Part shown: positions 21,601 through 33,500 of the stretch, piece by piece | Layout of the letters: each line of letters opens with the position of its first letter | Position numbering within the stretch: the stretch's first letter is position 1 | Source: Pelomyxa schiedti | Taxonomy: Eukaryota; Evosea; Pelobiontida; Pelomyxidae | Reading direction: 5' to 3' | Assembly: GCA_020536535.1 (NCBI GenBank) | Contig: JAHLWZ010000030.1 | Span: 16,338 to 55,182 of the forward strand | Length of the DNA stretch: 38,845 nucleotides | The notes under the pieces: generated by a model | What the model was told of the DNA's origin: nothing | Database searches by the model: none | The model's input: only the letters and a program-made list of their open reading frames with translations | Program-made: the position numbers and the translations under genes

Positions 21601-23020
21601 TCAAGACCTCTGCCTGAAAATCCTTGTGATCCCCAAAGCAAATGAGTTTTCTGGAATTCGAAAACGTAGGAGACTCCCCAAAGAGCATGCGGTGCATACC
21701 CCATCCAGCTGGTTCATCCCTGTCAAACAGGGCAACTTCCTGTATTTTGGCACGGGGAAGCCACTGTGGAAGTTGAGTGATGGAGTTTTTACGAAGGTCC
21801 AGCTGCAGACATGTTATTCCCGAGAGCTGTTCTGGTACTGATTTCAAATTCAGGCCCCCAAGGGTGACGTCCTCGTGTTCCATTGCTTTTGCCAGTATAA
21901 GCTCGGTGATTGCAGGCCAGTTTTTCACTTGAATCCATCTCCTCAGTGCCGGCCCCGCAACTGAAATCCCTGCATGGTACACGTCATTGCTCACATGGTC
22001 TTGGAAAATTCGAATAAATTTATTCCTGACACTGGAAGGAGGCATCTCTGTTATATCAAGCCCGGTCCCATGTGGCATAACTGATTCTACATTTCTGTGA
22101 TGAATGCGGTACTGCACCATAATTGGGGTGGGCTAATATACCGTAGCCTGGGAGTTTTGCCGTTTCGAGTATCGAGCGAAATAATCCCGGTGGTGTGCGT
22201 GGTTGCCCTTCTTTGGTGATCCCTTTCAACAACTTGAATGCACCGATCTGTTTGTTGCGATTTGGAGTGAGATGGTGGTCGTAAGATATTCCAAGATAGG
22301 AGACAAGCAACGCACCGAAAACGCCACAATAAAGGCGACTTCCCTGTCTTTCTTCCCACTGGAAATCCCACAATCCACGAGCAACAGATTCCCGGCTTCA
22401 GCCGCCGCCGTCGCATTGGCCTCCACATCCGAAGCTGCGCCTCCATAAAGCGAGGCCAGGCCAGGAACCAGGCTATCAAAGCACCGAACCACACTAGGGG
22501 TCTTTTCCATGGCCACAACAACAACAACAACACCGCGTCCACTTCCCACAATACTGGCGTTGGCGTTGCGCTTCCTTGCCGCGGTGTTTGCGGCCCTCCA
22601 CCCATTCCTGTTCAGCCTCACCCTCACGCTCCCACCCCCCCCACCCCTTCCCCCGGTCGCTGTTGCTGTTTCCGCGGCGGTGGTTGCTCCTGCTGCTACC
22701 GGTGGTGGCGGCGGTGTCGGTGTCGTTTGGGGGAGGGGGGAACTGTCTTGGGGGCTGTGGTCCCAGCAGTAGGGATCTTGGTCAGGGAGGGTGATGGCGA
22801 GGTCGCCCTTGGCTTGGTCCGCGTCGGCCGTGACCCCGCGCGCCGCGAGTTCGTCGAACAGCGAGGATATGCACTCGGGGTTCCCGATGAAAACACACTC
22901 CACTACCACCTGCCCCCTCCCCTCGCTGCTCTCGGCACCTTCGCCCTCGCTCGGCTGGTGGCTGTGGTGGCGGCCGCGGTGGGGAGGCAGCGGTTGGCTG
23001 TCGGCGCCGCGCTTCTTCAT
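18660..23020 (-). CDS. Roco-like protein E (LRR, degenerate Roc, COR, pseudokinase)
   Basis: Seven exons, 23020-22316, 22247-22142, 22086-21463, 21409-19373, 19320-19268, 19206-19041 and 18994-18660, join in frame to about 1341 aa (ATG before KKRGADSQPLPPHRG). Domain order matches its neighbours: N-terminal domain (VVVECVFIGNPECISSLF; NLLLVDCGISSG), LRR (LQLDLRKNSITQLPQWL), Roc (P-loop position GDHKDFQAEV; switch II WTLAEKFQFLPCFFCS), COR (CCDFLSDTGSIIHFRHP), CPHCLKN motif, kinase-like domain. HRDLKPEN is replaced by HNGLFLED, and the DFG segment by CIWITSLQESA. The C-lobe retains TDVWNFGVLVHQLV and SRPAMSSLLRLWDLI. Exon 6 carries a CCGGTT-type hexanucleotide repeat coding Thr-Gly pairs in the activation-loop region. 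The stop codon is 74 bp before the start of D. Confidence 0.88.
19074..19104 (-). repeat. CCGGTT/CCGGTG hexanucleotide repeat in the activation-loop exon of gene E
   Basis: The plus strand shows repeated ccggtg/ccggtt units. On the minus strand they code alternating Thr and Gly just before DPKTDVWNFG. Related repeats lie at about 325-352 (A) and 14409-14431 (D). The six-base unit keeps the frame whatever the copy number. Confidence 0.75.
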
Positions 23021-23110
23021 CTGCCGAGATTGGTTGGTTTTCTTGCTGTTTCGTTCTTGTTCGAAACAAGAAAAACCCAAGAACAGCCGGTACAGATAAG
23101 ATAGATAGAT

Positions 23111-24599
23111 TCAGTTGTTGTTTGTGGTTGTGGTTGCTGTTGTGGGTGTTGTAGATGGTAAGGGGGGTTGGTCTGTTTCGACGTCTAGGGAGCAGAGCTC
23201 AGCGACATTGACCTTTGGGGCTGAGTCCATGCTGAGCCTCTTGAGCACTTTGTCCTTGTCCTTGTCTATTTGTGCTGTGCCCAGAAACACCATGGCATTG
23301 AGGAAGCCTTGGGCGGGCATGACGAAGCTACCAACGGCCTTCCTCCACGGCGTGCCTCCATTGTCTATCTGAGAGCACACTCTGTTGTTGTGTATATTGA
23401 TTGCGTTAGGGATATTGAATTTGGGGTTGGCGGTGGCATTGCATGGGAGAAAAAAAAAGTGTATAGTAATGGACGCATGTGTGAAGATAGATGGGAAGCG
23501 CCTAGCACTCAATGCGGTGTTGTTATTTTATACGCAGATGTAAGGTATAATGTAATTATTGGGGTAATGTGTAAAATATTTTGACTGGAGGCAACACACG
23601 TTAAGATAATCATGATGAGAGGGTAAAGAATTATCTGCCGGAATGCAGGCACCACAAACCTCTCTTTTTTATGTTTGATGATGCTTATCTGATAAGCGCG
23701 TATCAGTATGGCTATGTAGGCAACACGTTTTACCTGCGGTTGGGTGTCTTTCCATGCGCCACTTTGAAACCGCAGTTTAACTGCAAGAACTCCAAGGACG
23801 ACGTATATTATCAAGGCTGCCGCAAGGGTTGTCCATCCCCAGACAATGGAGAGGCTCCAGGCAAGCCCCGGGTATTTTCCTACATTTATCCAGCACCTAA
23901 GGTGTTGAGTAATACTGTTGAACAGAAACAGATAACTACTTACCAAGCATTAGCATAAGAATAGCCATCTTTCCGGACGAATACGAGACAGGAGAGAAGA
24001 GTGGGGAAACCCCAAGCTAAAGCAGTCCAAGCCAGCTCCACTTTTATGTTAGGGACAGATTTCCAAATTGTTATCCACAGAAGTATTATAGCCAAGAAAA
24101 CCGTCCACAACTGTGAGCAAAATACAGAGACATTGTTGATGAAACCTGCAAGCTGTCACCAGTACCACTCTCGATAGTGTGGACACACCATCAAAGTCAC
24201 AGACCCAGTCATCCAATTCATATATTCTTATAGGAGGCCCAAGGAACTTGAGAAAAGAAACAAGAAGGATTAGGAAAAAAAAAACATGAAAAAGCCGAGT
24301 CAAATAAAGGTTGCCAAAAATTGAACTTCAAAGAAAGACTCACCACACTGAAGCAGAGTAATAAGTCTGCCACGGCAGTATAAACCACAGTGCGCCAATA
24401 CACGAGGTGCAACCTGCCCATCAGCACACACCCAACAATAACAACAACACATCCAACAACTGACAGGCCTGAACTCACAAGCCCACACACCTAATTTGTG
24501 TTTGTTTTGGCCGCCTTCAATTATTGAAACGAAAGTATATACGCGAAAAATGTTTTTTTTAATAGTGAAAAGAAGTACCTCGTCACTATCTAGTTTCAT
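23111..24599 (-). CDS. cAMP-receptor-like seven-transmembrane GPCR
   Basis: Exons 24599-24579, 24490-24344, 24246-24189, 24145-23944, 23896-23734, 23688-23600 and a last exon ending at 23111 join in frame. The start is MKLDSDE. TM1-2: SSGLSVVGCVVVIVGCVL and VVYTAVADLLLCFSV. An extracellular loop with WVCDFDGFINN leads to TM3 (LWTVFLAIILLWITI). TM4 is ELAWTALAWGFPTLLSCLVF. Then come AWCWINVGKYPGLAWS and TM5 (TTLAAALIIYVVLGVLAV), TM6 (ILYPLIMIILT) and TM7 (SFVMPAQGFLNAMVFLG). The CDF..F...LW, WCWI and PxQGFLNA motifs are typical of Dictyostelium cAMP receptors and related receptors. The last exon may begin at 23501 or 23381; both keep frame (about 356 or 316 aa), and the shorter form gives a more usual TM6-TM7 loop. 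The tail is Thr/Asn-rich. The ligand cannot be told from sequence. Confidence 0.85.
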
Positions 24600-25163
24600 T
24601 CTAATAGTCGGTAGCTATACTACACAAATACAACTTGGGGTGATGGTGGTGGAGTGGCGGTTATGGGATGTACAACGGTGGTGACGGTGTTGTGTTAGTT
24701 GTCAATTGATAAACGTGATATCAAGTGCTGTCCTTGTGCACCTTACGATTCCGTGGCACCATAACACGGCTTCGCCTAACTGTACTTTCTCCTTTTTTCA
24801 CCCTTGTGTACCTCAGGCTCAGTAGTGCCTCAACTGGGGAAAGATATCCACACGATGAGGGGCACACATGCGGGTACTGGATTCAATCAGGAAAGAGGCT
24901 ACTGTGCTAACACTAAAAATATCTCTTAAATCTTTTGCGCAAAAGCCGAAGAGAAAAAAAAATTAAAAAAAACCCCTCAACCAAAATCGCGTTGACAACA
25001 CGCGCCGCGGACCGAGTATGTTGCAGTCAAACTCCACAACGCACCACACAAACACCAAATTATGGGATGCTTCTTTTTTGTTTGTTTGCCATTATCACTT
25101 CTGTTGTTTTTCTTTGCACCCCTTTTGTAGCTGACACAACTAATACGTTGCTATCACGATAGA
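24600..25163. other. Divergent intergenic region between the GPCR and the SAP-domain gene
   Basis: About 560 bp without a gene I can support. It holds a G/T-rich stretch near 24640-24700 and an A-rich run near 24950-24980. It presumably contains both promoters. I recognise no RNA gene or specific motif. Confidence 0.5.
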
Positions 25164-26828
25164 ATGGAACGTATTAGGAAGTTACCGTCGAAATTGAAGA
25201 AATTGTTGTTGGCAGCACATGGATTCCGACTTCACGGTTCCCTCTCGAAGTCAAAGAAACATAGCAAGCTCGACAAGGAAATGGTACCGCGCTACGCTCT
25301 CTCACATAATGAGATTTTTTATTTGTATCACGATATCTCGGTACTGACTCATGGGATAGGAGAGGCTAGTCAGTACGTTTGCTGGGAAATACATTTGCTC
25401 GTACATGAGCAAGGAGGAGTTGAAGCAGGTCGTTGTTTTCGTGGACGACGCTACGCACAAGTACACTTCAAAATCGGCTTTTATCAAGTACTTTGTTGCA
25501 GACATTGCAAATTGTGGGATCAAGGTTATTTCCCGAGGTTGCGTTTGACCTATTCCTGACATTTCACAGAATTTCCTGGAGGAGCAGAAAGAGGAGGAGG
25601 GCACACTTGCCATCATTGCCAGAATTCTCTACATAAACGAAAAGTAACCTCACACCCTCCAGTTTGTGCTTTAACTGTATTCTTCAAGTTGCGACGATCT
25701 TAAGAAACGCATTGCAGAAGAGCTGGAAATACATGGAATTAAGGAATTCCTACAGCCGGTATGAAGATTTTTATTTTATTTTTGAGTTTTACTCTGTACT
25801 AGGCAAGCACTACAGTTCTCACTGACTGCTGTGACCATATGGGATTTACTGTGAAGAAGGGTCATACAAAGGTGCAACTTATTGATGCCATTGCTACTGG
25901 ATCGGTGTGCATTATCTGGCCTCTTTAACTTGCGTAACAATTTGTAGATCGGGAAAGCTGCTCATAAAACAAAACCCGTTATCAAAATTAGCAAACACAA
26001 ACCGGAAATTAGCAAGGGAATTTCCAAGGTTGATCTCTTCCACTACTATGGCCTAGGTACCTTCTTTCTAAGCATTTTCCGACTAACAAGCACAGAAAAA
26101 TTGGCCAAGTTTTGCAAGACCCACAAAATCAAGTCTTCTGGCTCCAAGAAGGTATTTATTAAGTTACCTAGTAGAGTGTAATTTATTCCACACAGGTTCT
26201 CATGGAACGCATCCTGGCCTATTTGGAAGGAGACGACACAGTTCTTGTTGGACACAAGAAGCCAAAGAAGCCCAAGAAGAAGGCAACAAAGAAGAAGGGG
26301 AAAAAGGGGGGAAAGACCAAGAAGGACAAGGAGAGTGAGAGTGAGTCTGGTAGTGAGGGAGAAGGCAAAGAAACCGGGACCGAGGAAGAAGGGGAAGGAA
26401 AAGCCAAACCGGCAGCCGAGGGCGACCCTAAGGTGTCCAAAAAGCCCGAGGAAGAAGAGGAAGAGGGCAAACCGAAGGCGGAAGAGGAAGAAAGGGAGGA
26501 GCCGGAACCAGACAAGACAGACAAGAAACTCGAAAGAACCAAGTCCAAGAAGGCCGCGGAATCCTCTAGCGAAAGCGAGAGCGAGAAGGACACCAAGAAG
26601 AAGCACAAGGACAAGAAAGGAAAGAAGAAGCACGCGAGTTCCGAGAGTTCAAGCGAGGAAGAGGACACCAAAGCCAAGATCTCCAGGAAGAAGTCCACCA
26701 CAACATCAACCACCTCCACATCATCCACAGAGGAGGCCGGCAGGAAGAGGCCCCCTACATCACCAGCGGAAAAAACATCTGAAGAAAACCCCAAGGAACC
26801 AGAGCCAAAGAAGGGCCGCAAAGGTTAA
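25164..26828 (+). CDS. SAP-domain nuclear protein with long Lys/Glu-rich tail (DEK-like layout)
   Basis: Eight exons, 25164-25283, 25360-25524, 25570-25643, 25689-25758, 25803-25904, 25948-26056, 26096-26151 and 26196-26828, join in frame to about 442 aa. Residues 1-140 are a basic start followed by helical sequence (ERLVSTFAGKYICSYMSKEE; KYTSKSAFIKYFVADIANCG). A SAP-like segment follows (TDCCDHMGFTVKKGHTKVQL), then a clearer SAP motif at about 214-243 (EKLAKFCKTHKIKSSGSKK, then LMERILAYL). SAP motifs bind DNA and are found in chromatin proteins. The last about 200 residues are Lys/Glu/Ser repeats with SSSESESE-type acidic patches that look like CK2 sites, consistent with a nuclear histone- or DNA-binding tail. 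DEK is the nearest layout I know, but the N-terminus does not clearly match. A possible final GT-AG intron at 26826-26880 would only change the last few residues. Confidence 0.75.
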
Positions 26829-27105
26829 ATTCCGCACATACAATTACACCACTTTCCCCTTTGTTTGTTTCCCTATGTAGACTTCTTCACATAAGGGAAG
26901 TAATAAAAAAAAACCTTTTTTTTCCCACGTGAAGTTATTATCTTTTCTTCTGTTGTTACACTCATACACAAAGGCAAGGTAGCCCTCTTTCATTGGTTTG
27001 ATGGTGGGTTATCTCCATAGGCTTCTTGTAAATTGTGCATAACCATTTGTTCAAATTCTGGAGAAACGCCTTTGCTTTCAGAGAGTTTGTCATTGGTGTG
27101 TTTTT
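26829..27105. other. Convergent 3' region between the SAP-domain and SLC44 genes
   Basis: About 277 bp with AATAAA-like sequence near 26901-26908, a plausible polyadenylation signal for the SAP gene, and A- and T-rich stretches. No gene is seen. Confidence 0.5.
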
Positions 27106-29610
27106 CTATAATGTATTTAGAAATTGTGGATTATAGGGTAAATGTAAAGGACTGGTTAGGTTGATGCTGGGAATACCTTCCAAGAAGCAGATGAATACGG
27201 TGTCAGCCGCAACGTTTACAATGTGGGAAGATATGGTGAATATTGTACCACTGAGGGCAATGACTACAATAAGAGTAACCCCACTTATACCACCATAAAC
27301 TGCTTGGCACGTCACAGCTGCAAGATTTACGTGAGGTTTACATGTGTTTGAATGCGGGGAATACCAACAATAAAGCAGCTTAGTACTGTACAAAGTAGCA
27401 CTCCGAAGTAAACAACTAGAAGTGGTAAAAAGTCTAGATATTTGCTTATGAACTGGCGCACCATATTCACTGACGAAATTTAATATCACAGTGCGCAGTA
27501 AGTTCTGTGTGATGTAGCAAAAGGTTTTGTATGTGCTAAAACAAAATCCATTTCCGTGCATTCCTGAAGATAATATTGTAAGTTCAGAGACTCGAATTGA
27601 TCCATACCAATGTATATGTAAGCATATTTGTTCACAAACTTTACTGGTCGCAAAATACATGAAACGCATACGCAATTTACACACTTGGAAACCTATCTCA
27701 TTTTAATACTTCATAAGAAAAGTTTGGACACCAACCTTATTTTGGCAAGCGCAGGACGTCATGTGACTGACAACAAAGTTGATAAATTGAAAAGTGGCAA
27801 CAATCAAACTGCCAAAAGCCTGCACAAACTGCTAAGTATCATCTTGTAAATAGGGAAATTAACAAGTGAGCCAAGGGAGAGAGTAAATGCCCTCAGCAAT
27901 GCCGTAAGAGCATTAGAGCCTGTAAATTGTAAGCTCATGTTCAAAAAAAAACAAAAGTAACTCACCAATATCTTTGCGTGAGAAATACCACCGTGACACA
28001 ACAGCTGCGGTTGTCATTTGAAAGACTGCACTCAAAAACGAGCATGTCCAAAAAAGAGCTTCTGATTGTAAGAGGGAGAAAAACGTGTTTGTTTGGACAA
28101 GACCAAAAACATTGAAGAATATCAGCTTCTGGATAGATGTCTTAAACAGAACATATTCTTGGCTTCCACTTCCTTTTGTTGCGGTAAATAGAAGCACATT
28201 TCATGTTCACCTACCAATAGGGATTATAATTTCGGATTCTGGGATACTACACAGATAGTGAGAAAAGTGACGTGGAAAATACCAGGTACCTAAAGAGATA
28301 TATCAAAGATGCTGTCCACATAATTATATACAATACGAACAGGATGACCAACAGTGTAGCCAAAAAAAGTATCTGCAGGTTACCGTTGATGGCTGTTGCT
28401 GCTTCCTTTTGATTTTTGTTTCTTACTGTAAGGTGATGTGTGATTAATTTTGAACAGACCTGTATGAGAAGGCACGTGAGATGCAATCTTGACCGTAAGG
28501 ATATAGCTAAAACACATAGAAGCACAACTAGTATCTACTTTATACAATGAGAACAGCCAATTAGCAAGAAGTCACACAAGTAGCAAAAATCCAATTACAA
28601 TCAATCCGGTATAAGAATGCCTAAAGCCTACACCAATGCAATATAAGCCACCCGCGAGCGTTCCAGTAATGGAAACAATTATTGTTGCCCTATAGGTACA
28701 TTTAGATTGACACATATGGAATACTGGAATACCAAATGGCTATGGAAGTAAGTAACCTCATGGTATAAATCCAAACCACTGCCACAGTAACGGAGAGAAG
28801 TAGACCCCCAAGTAAAGTTGGATAATCTGACAGGAGATAAGAATCCTCAAAGACAGGAAAAGACACTTTCTACCTTCTTTGAGCTGGGCTACTGAGTTCT
28901 GCATAAAAGATTGTGTCTGACGAGTTATGTTAGAAGTTTGGGACACATAGGAATATCCTACTGATTTAAAAAAAAAAAAAAAAAAATAAATAAAATAAAT
29001 AAAAGAAATAAATAATCAAACCAGTCCCACCAACCAACCAGGGAAATAGACAAGTCTCTCCAATAGTCATTCGGCATCAGCCAAGTTGGGTCGCCCCTTT
29101 CGAACGCCACGCCGGCAATGCACGCCCACACAACCTCGACCACAACAAACACCACGCACATGGCCACGTCCCTCCACCCCCCAAACACCCCCCAGTCCCC
29201 AAACACAACCGCCTGCCCCCCCCCCGCCGTGCCCCCCCCCCGCCCCCGCAGCAGCAACAACAACAACCACCCCCGCTGCCCCTGCCTTGTTGCTCTATCA
29301 CTGTCACCGACACGTAGTCCATGTCCATGTCCATGTCCATGTCCACGTCGCCGCCCCCGATCGCCGCCCCCGCCCCTGCCCCGCCGTGTCGCCCTCCCCC
29401 TCCCTTGGTTGTTGCTTGCACGGCGGCCAGCAGTGGCGGGCCCTGTGGTGCTGCTGCTGCTGCGGCGGCGTCGGCCTCGGCGGTGACTGCGACAAGCATG
29501 CGGGGTGGCTGGTAGTCCCCCCCATCCGACGTCGTCGTGGTGGTTGTGTGTGGTGCTGTGGGCCACCCGTACTGCCCCGTTGTGTCCTCCTCGCCGCCTG
29601 CTGTTAGCAT
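27106..29610 (-). CDS. Choline transporter-like protein (SLC44/CTL family)
   Basis: This is a multi-exon membrane protein of about a dozen exons. The family signatures appear in the expected order: WRDVAMCVVFVVVE and AGVAFERGDPTWL (TM1), DYPTLLGGLLLSVTVAVVWI (TM2), SLRSRLHLTCLLIQ, QSEALFWTCSF then VSRWYFSR (the family's FW..F..A..Q..A....WYF core), FTLSLGSLAFGSLIVATFQF, KFVNKYAYIYI with GMHGNGFCFSTYK (the NxNAY..IAI.G..FC pattern), NLLRTVILNFV, and the C-terminal VNVAADTVFICFLEG, like VDTLFLCF.ED. SLC44 proteins move choline or related solutes across membranes; substrate cannot be assigned here. The C-terminus ends at NPQFLNTL (stop at 27106). The N-terminus is low complexity with Met-Asp repeats. 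I place the start at the ATG at 29610, but a frame change before TM1 means an intron there that I could not fix. Confidence 0.85.
29317..29344 (-). repeat. GGACAT hexanucleotide repeat coding Met-Asp pairs in the SLC44 N-terminus
   Basis: The plus strand shows tandem atgtcc units. In the frame of the ATG at 29610 they read as four Met-Asp pairs followed by YVSVTVIEQQG. A C-rich run follows at about 29215-29250. The region is low complexity and open in several frames. Confidence 0.6.
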
Positions 29611-30578
29611 CGCCCCCGATAACAAAAAAAACCGAAAAAATTCATTTCTTCTACTCTTGCTGTACCAGTAAAAACAAACTAAGTCGAGCAGCGCGATTGT
29701 GCATCTCCACACCGTGCCACAAAAAAGGTTGCGGTGCACTGTGCCACAATCATCGTAGTTCGTTTAAGAATAAAGGTGTGGAGTCGTTAAGGAACAAAGA
29801 AGGGAACCTAGAACGTGGTCTTCAGCAATACCTCCCTCGGCAGTGCGATCACTGCCGTTGCTTGTTCCCCGTAGTTGCTTTCGCCGCTAAAAAACATCAT
29901 TTCCCCGAAAAACACAAAAACGCCACATCAGGGGGAGAGGGGGGAAGGGAACCACAGCACACCCAACAAGCCAAAAATCACCCAGGTCGTGGTGAATTTG
30001 GGGTGAGGGTGGTTGTCAGGGTTATTGACCCAAAAAAACCCACTCCCCACAAAAAATCCAACAGAAATCCAAATGCAGACTAACAACATGTTGTTTGCTC
30101 CGTTTGTGCCCCTTCGTACTTCTTCAAAACGACCACCAACGTTGTTGTTGGCCCACGAGCACTAGTACACCAATAGTGCATGCATAGCACAGACTTCAGC
30201 TCCGCGCACTTATCGCACTACCGGCATTGCGCAGCACCACTTTTGTTTTTTTTGTGTATTTTTTGGAAGAAGAAATCTCTTTCCCTGAAACATGAATCTT
30301 TTCACTACGAAAAACTACTGACCCACAATTGTACAGCCGGAGGGGGGCTAAATAAGACGCGAGCTGAGGCACACAATAAAATCACCGGCGCAGGGCCAGG
30401 CGCATAACGTTTTTGTCATTCGCCTTTTACTAATGAGCAACCGTGCTCCTGGTCGTCATCAAATGCGCTTTGATCACGTATTTTTGTGACTGGGTCCGCA
30501 AGGACCCTTTTTATGAAATCAAATAGAAGACCCTCTTTGTGTTTTTGATAAACAGAATTCTTTTTATTTTTTCTGGTC
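29611..30578. other. Divergent intergenic region between the SLC44 and Ctf4-like genes
   Basis: About 970 bp, the longest gap in the window. Open frames here have A/K/N/P-rich composition and look spurious. I see homopolymer runs and C- or A-rich stretches but no gene or RNA motif I can defend. It likely holds two opposed promoters. Confidence 0.5.
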
Positions 30579-33500
30579 ATGGCGTGGTGGGTTGGTGATG
30601 CGTCTCTGGGGTATCGATTGTAGTTGCTGTTGCACTTGAGTTAACAAAAAAAGCAGGTACCGGTGCTTGTGTGCGAGTGACGACGGTGTGCAATTGTGGG
30701 ATGCCGTAGGAGCAGGTACCCTTAGGCAAACGATTGGGGTCGGCGCAGTATGTGGCACACCGACCACCTTGTCTCTTCATCCCGATGTATGCGTTTTTTT
30801 TTTTTTTTGTTTTGTTACTTACTTTGAGTGTTTGTAGGGCAAGCATATGTGCATTGGCACTAAGGAACACACTGTTTGGGTGTATGTTGTCAAGGCAGGG
30901 CCGTCACCTGATCAGCAACTGGAGCTGGAACCTGTGTCTCAGGTTCTGAGGACCACACTCCCTGTCACGTTTGTGCAGTTTACGCAGACGCGCATAGTGG
31001 TCGGCTGTGAGTAGGTTCTACCTTCTACGTAGTTCTAATTAACATTATACTACATTCCTGCTTTTCTTGTAGCATGCTTAAAAAAATCTTGTGAAGGGAC
31101 GGTGATATCAGATTACTTCCGTGGCCGTTAAATGCCTCCTCTGAACTCACCTCCTCTGCTGAAGTGTTTAAATCACCTCTAGGCCTTCTCGTATTTGGTT
31201 CTGTCAATAAAAGTGAAACTCAACTTGTAGGTTCTACAACTCCAATATCGAACCATTTGAACTTTTGACTAGTTCTTCACACTAGGCAGCCTTAACATCT
31301 GACAGGACGTTAGTTGTATTTGAGATCTCCTCAAAGCAAATACTGCACAACAGACCTGGAAAGTCTCCTCTCACGAAGTACTCAGAAATATGTTACCAAA
31401 CCTCACCTTCTTACAAAAGGAAACTCACGAATGTTGCTTTGAGTTGGGACTCCTCAGGAAGTCTATTATTTGTGCCAAGTGGGATAGGTTTCCTTTAGAT
31501 CCTTTTGATCGTTTTGAGAACTTCCTGTAGAAGTTGCAGTTCTTGATACCTCTAATTGGAAGGAAGTTACTTCGTATGTTGTAAGCTATGACATGGTGTG
31601 CACAGCCACTTTTTTTCCTGACTGATTTTTTTCTCCAGGAAGTTACTCATGCACTTTTCGAAACTTCAGCAAAAGTTTTATGTACTGTTGCTTCTGATGG
31701 CGAATCTTATGAGCTGTCCATGTGGGGTTACCCACAACAAAAGAAATTGTTCAAGTATGGGCAAGGGTGCAGGCTCGTTATCAAAGAACCTAATTTACCT
31801 TGAAGGAACCAGTGCAACAGTGTTCGACATATATCATGGTCACCAAATGCACACTCTCTTGCTGCGGTACCCGCTCTTATGTCAACCCAAAATGACTTTT
31901 TTTTTTAAGGTCACACCTCAAGGTGTATCGTTCTTCGCGAATGCTGCAGAATCGAAAAAGCCGAAAACCCCGGAGAAGAGTGAAACTACTGCCTCCAGTG
32001 AAAGTGAGTCAAGTGAGGAGGAAGCAGATAGCATGCTTGACCTTGCAGCAAAAAGTGTCCATGGTTTCAATCGTTACATAAATTCGCCTCTCATATTTTC
32101 AAAGGTGATATCGATGGGAGTTTGTCGGAATCATCAGAAGAAAGCAGTGATACAAACACTAAACCAAATTCAGAACTACCACCGAAGAATAAAGAAAAGG
32201 AGAATATTGACGACAATGAAAAGTCAGCGATACAAGAAGATGAAAATGACTCGTTTGTCGTTGAGGGTAGGAATCCTTGAAAAAACGCTCTAAATTTACA
32301 AGGAACAGATGACATCAAAGTCATAGAGAATAAACCAAAAGGGCATACCCCAGCACCCTTTCATCCCATCCTCCAACCCGACTCATTCCAACCAACTGCA
32401 ACTCCCTGGCGACAGAAACAGCGGTTTTTGAGTATTAATGGATTAGGTTCCATAATCACCATCGAAGACCATGACGCTAACAACATTGTCATTGAATTAA
32501 CAAACCACAAGAAGACCTTCATCAAAGACACAAGCGTGTTTTCTGCTGCAGCTCTTGGTTTAGCACCCCGATCATTTTCTTCTGGTAACTTCACAATTAG
32601 CTTCATCTGCTGCTGTATTTGCCACCGAACACCTAGTCAGCGTGAAATTATACAATGGTGCAACTACCCCTCCAATTCACACAGCTGTAAGTGAATGGAC
32701 AAGAGTATTCCCTCAAGAAGATCCAATCACCTGTATGAACGATTCAACGCCACCTCTCCGCACGCGAATTTTTTATACAATTTAGGTCTTGCAATGAATG
32801 AAAAGGTTGTTGTAATAACCTCACAGTCTTTTCTGTACATGTTCACTCTGACTGGAATTCAAATTTTCATGAGCGTTCTTTGTGGAAAAGCTTTGTGTCT
32901 ATGTGCCAAAGCAACGCGCGCTGCCCTGGCCTATTCATCCCAATGTATGCTTCTACGAATTTGCTACAGTTCACCAACGAATAATAGCTGGGCAGTGTTA
33001 TTTCACTGAATTCGATACCTCACTGTCACACGGTGTTGTGGAAATTATCAGTCAGGGAATGTTACCCCAAAACAACATTAAATGGTTTGGGTTTTCTGAT
33101 GAGAATTTAGTACGTTATGTTATCATTTTCAGTACTCCCAATTGACTGTCCAAAGGATCTTCTATGTGAAGATTGTAAGGGAATGCTATGCAAAAAAACT
33201 CTCGCATCAAGTACTGATACAAACAGTACCCTGTGGGTACCAGTCCTGGTTCTAAAGCCTAATCAGTGGCTCGTAGATGTTACTAGCACAGACTCGGCTT
33301 TGGTGGCAAAGTGTGAGGTATACAAGTCTGTTGTCGATGAAAAAATTAACATTTCAACGGCAGGAAGGAAAACACTACCCAACTACCACTCCACTTCCTC
33401 TCTTCGTATTGATACCGTTTTTTGTCCCTCTTTTAGCCGAGTCGCATCCTCAGGAGGAGGAAAAGTACCTCTCCTGCTGCATGAGCCTGAACAGTGCCAT

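Noticed and set aside
9454-23020. Active LRRK-type Roco kinases
   Set aside because: The lengths and domain order fit Roco proteins, but no copy has a P-loop, HRD or DFG in my splice models.
26202-26828. Intermediate-filament or neurofilament-like protein from the Lys/Glu repeats
   Set aside because: The same exon continues upstream into a SAP motif and there is no coiled-coil heptad pattern. The tail is simple low complexity.
29086-29607. Long plus-strand frames over the SLC44 N-terminus
   Set aside because: They are Pro/Thr/Ser-rich shadows of a C-rich repeat region. The minus strand carries the recognisable TM1 sequence.
29505-30083. A plus-strand protein of about 190 residues
   Set aside because: No recognisable motif, skewed Lys/Asn/Pro composition and overlap with the SLC44 5' end. 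It is likely random.
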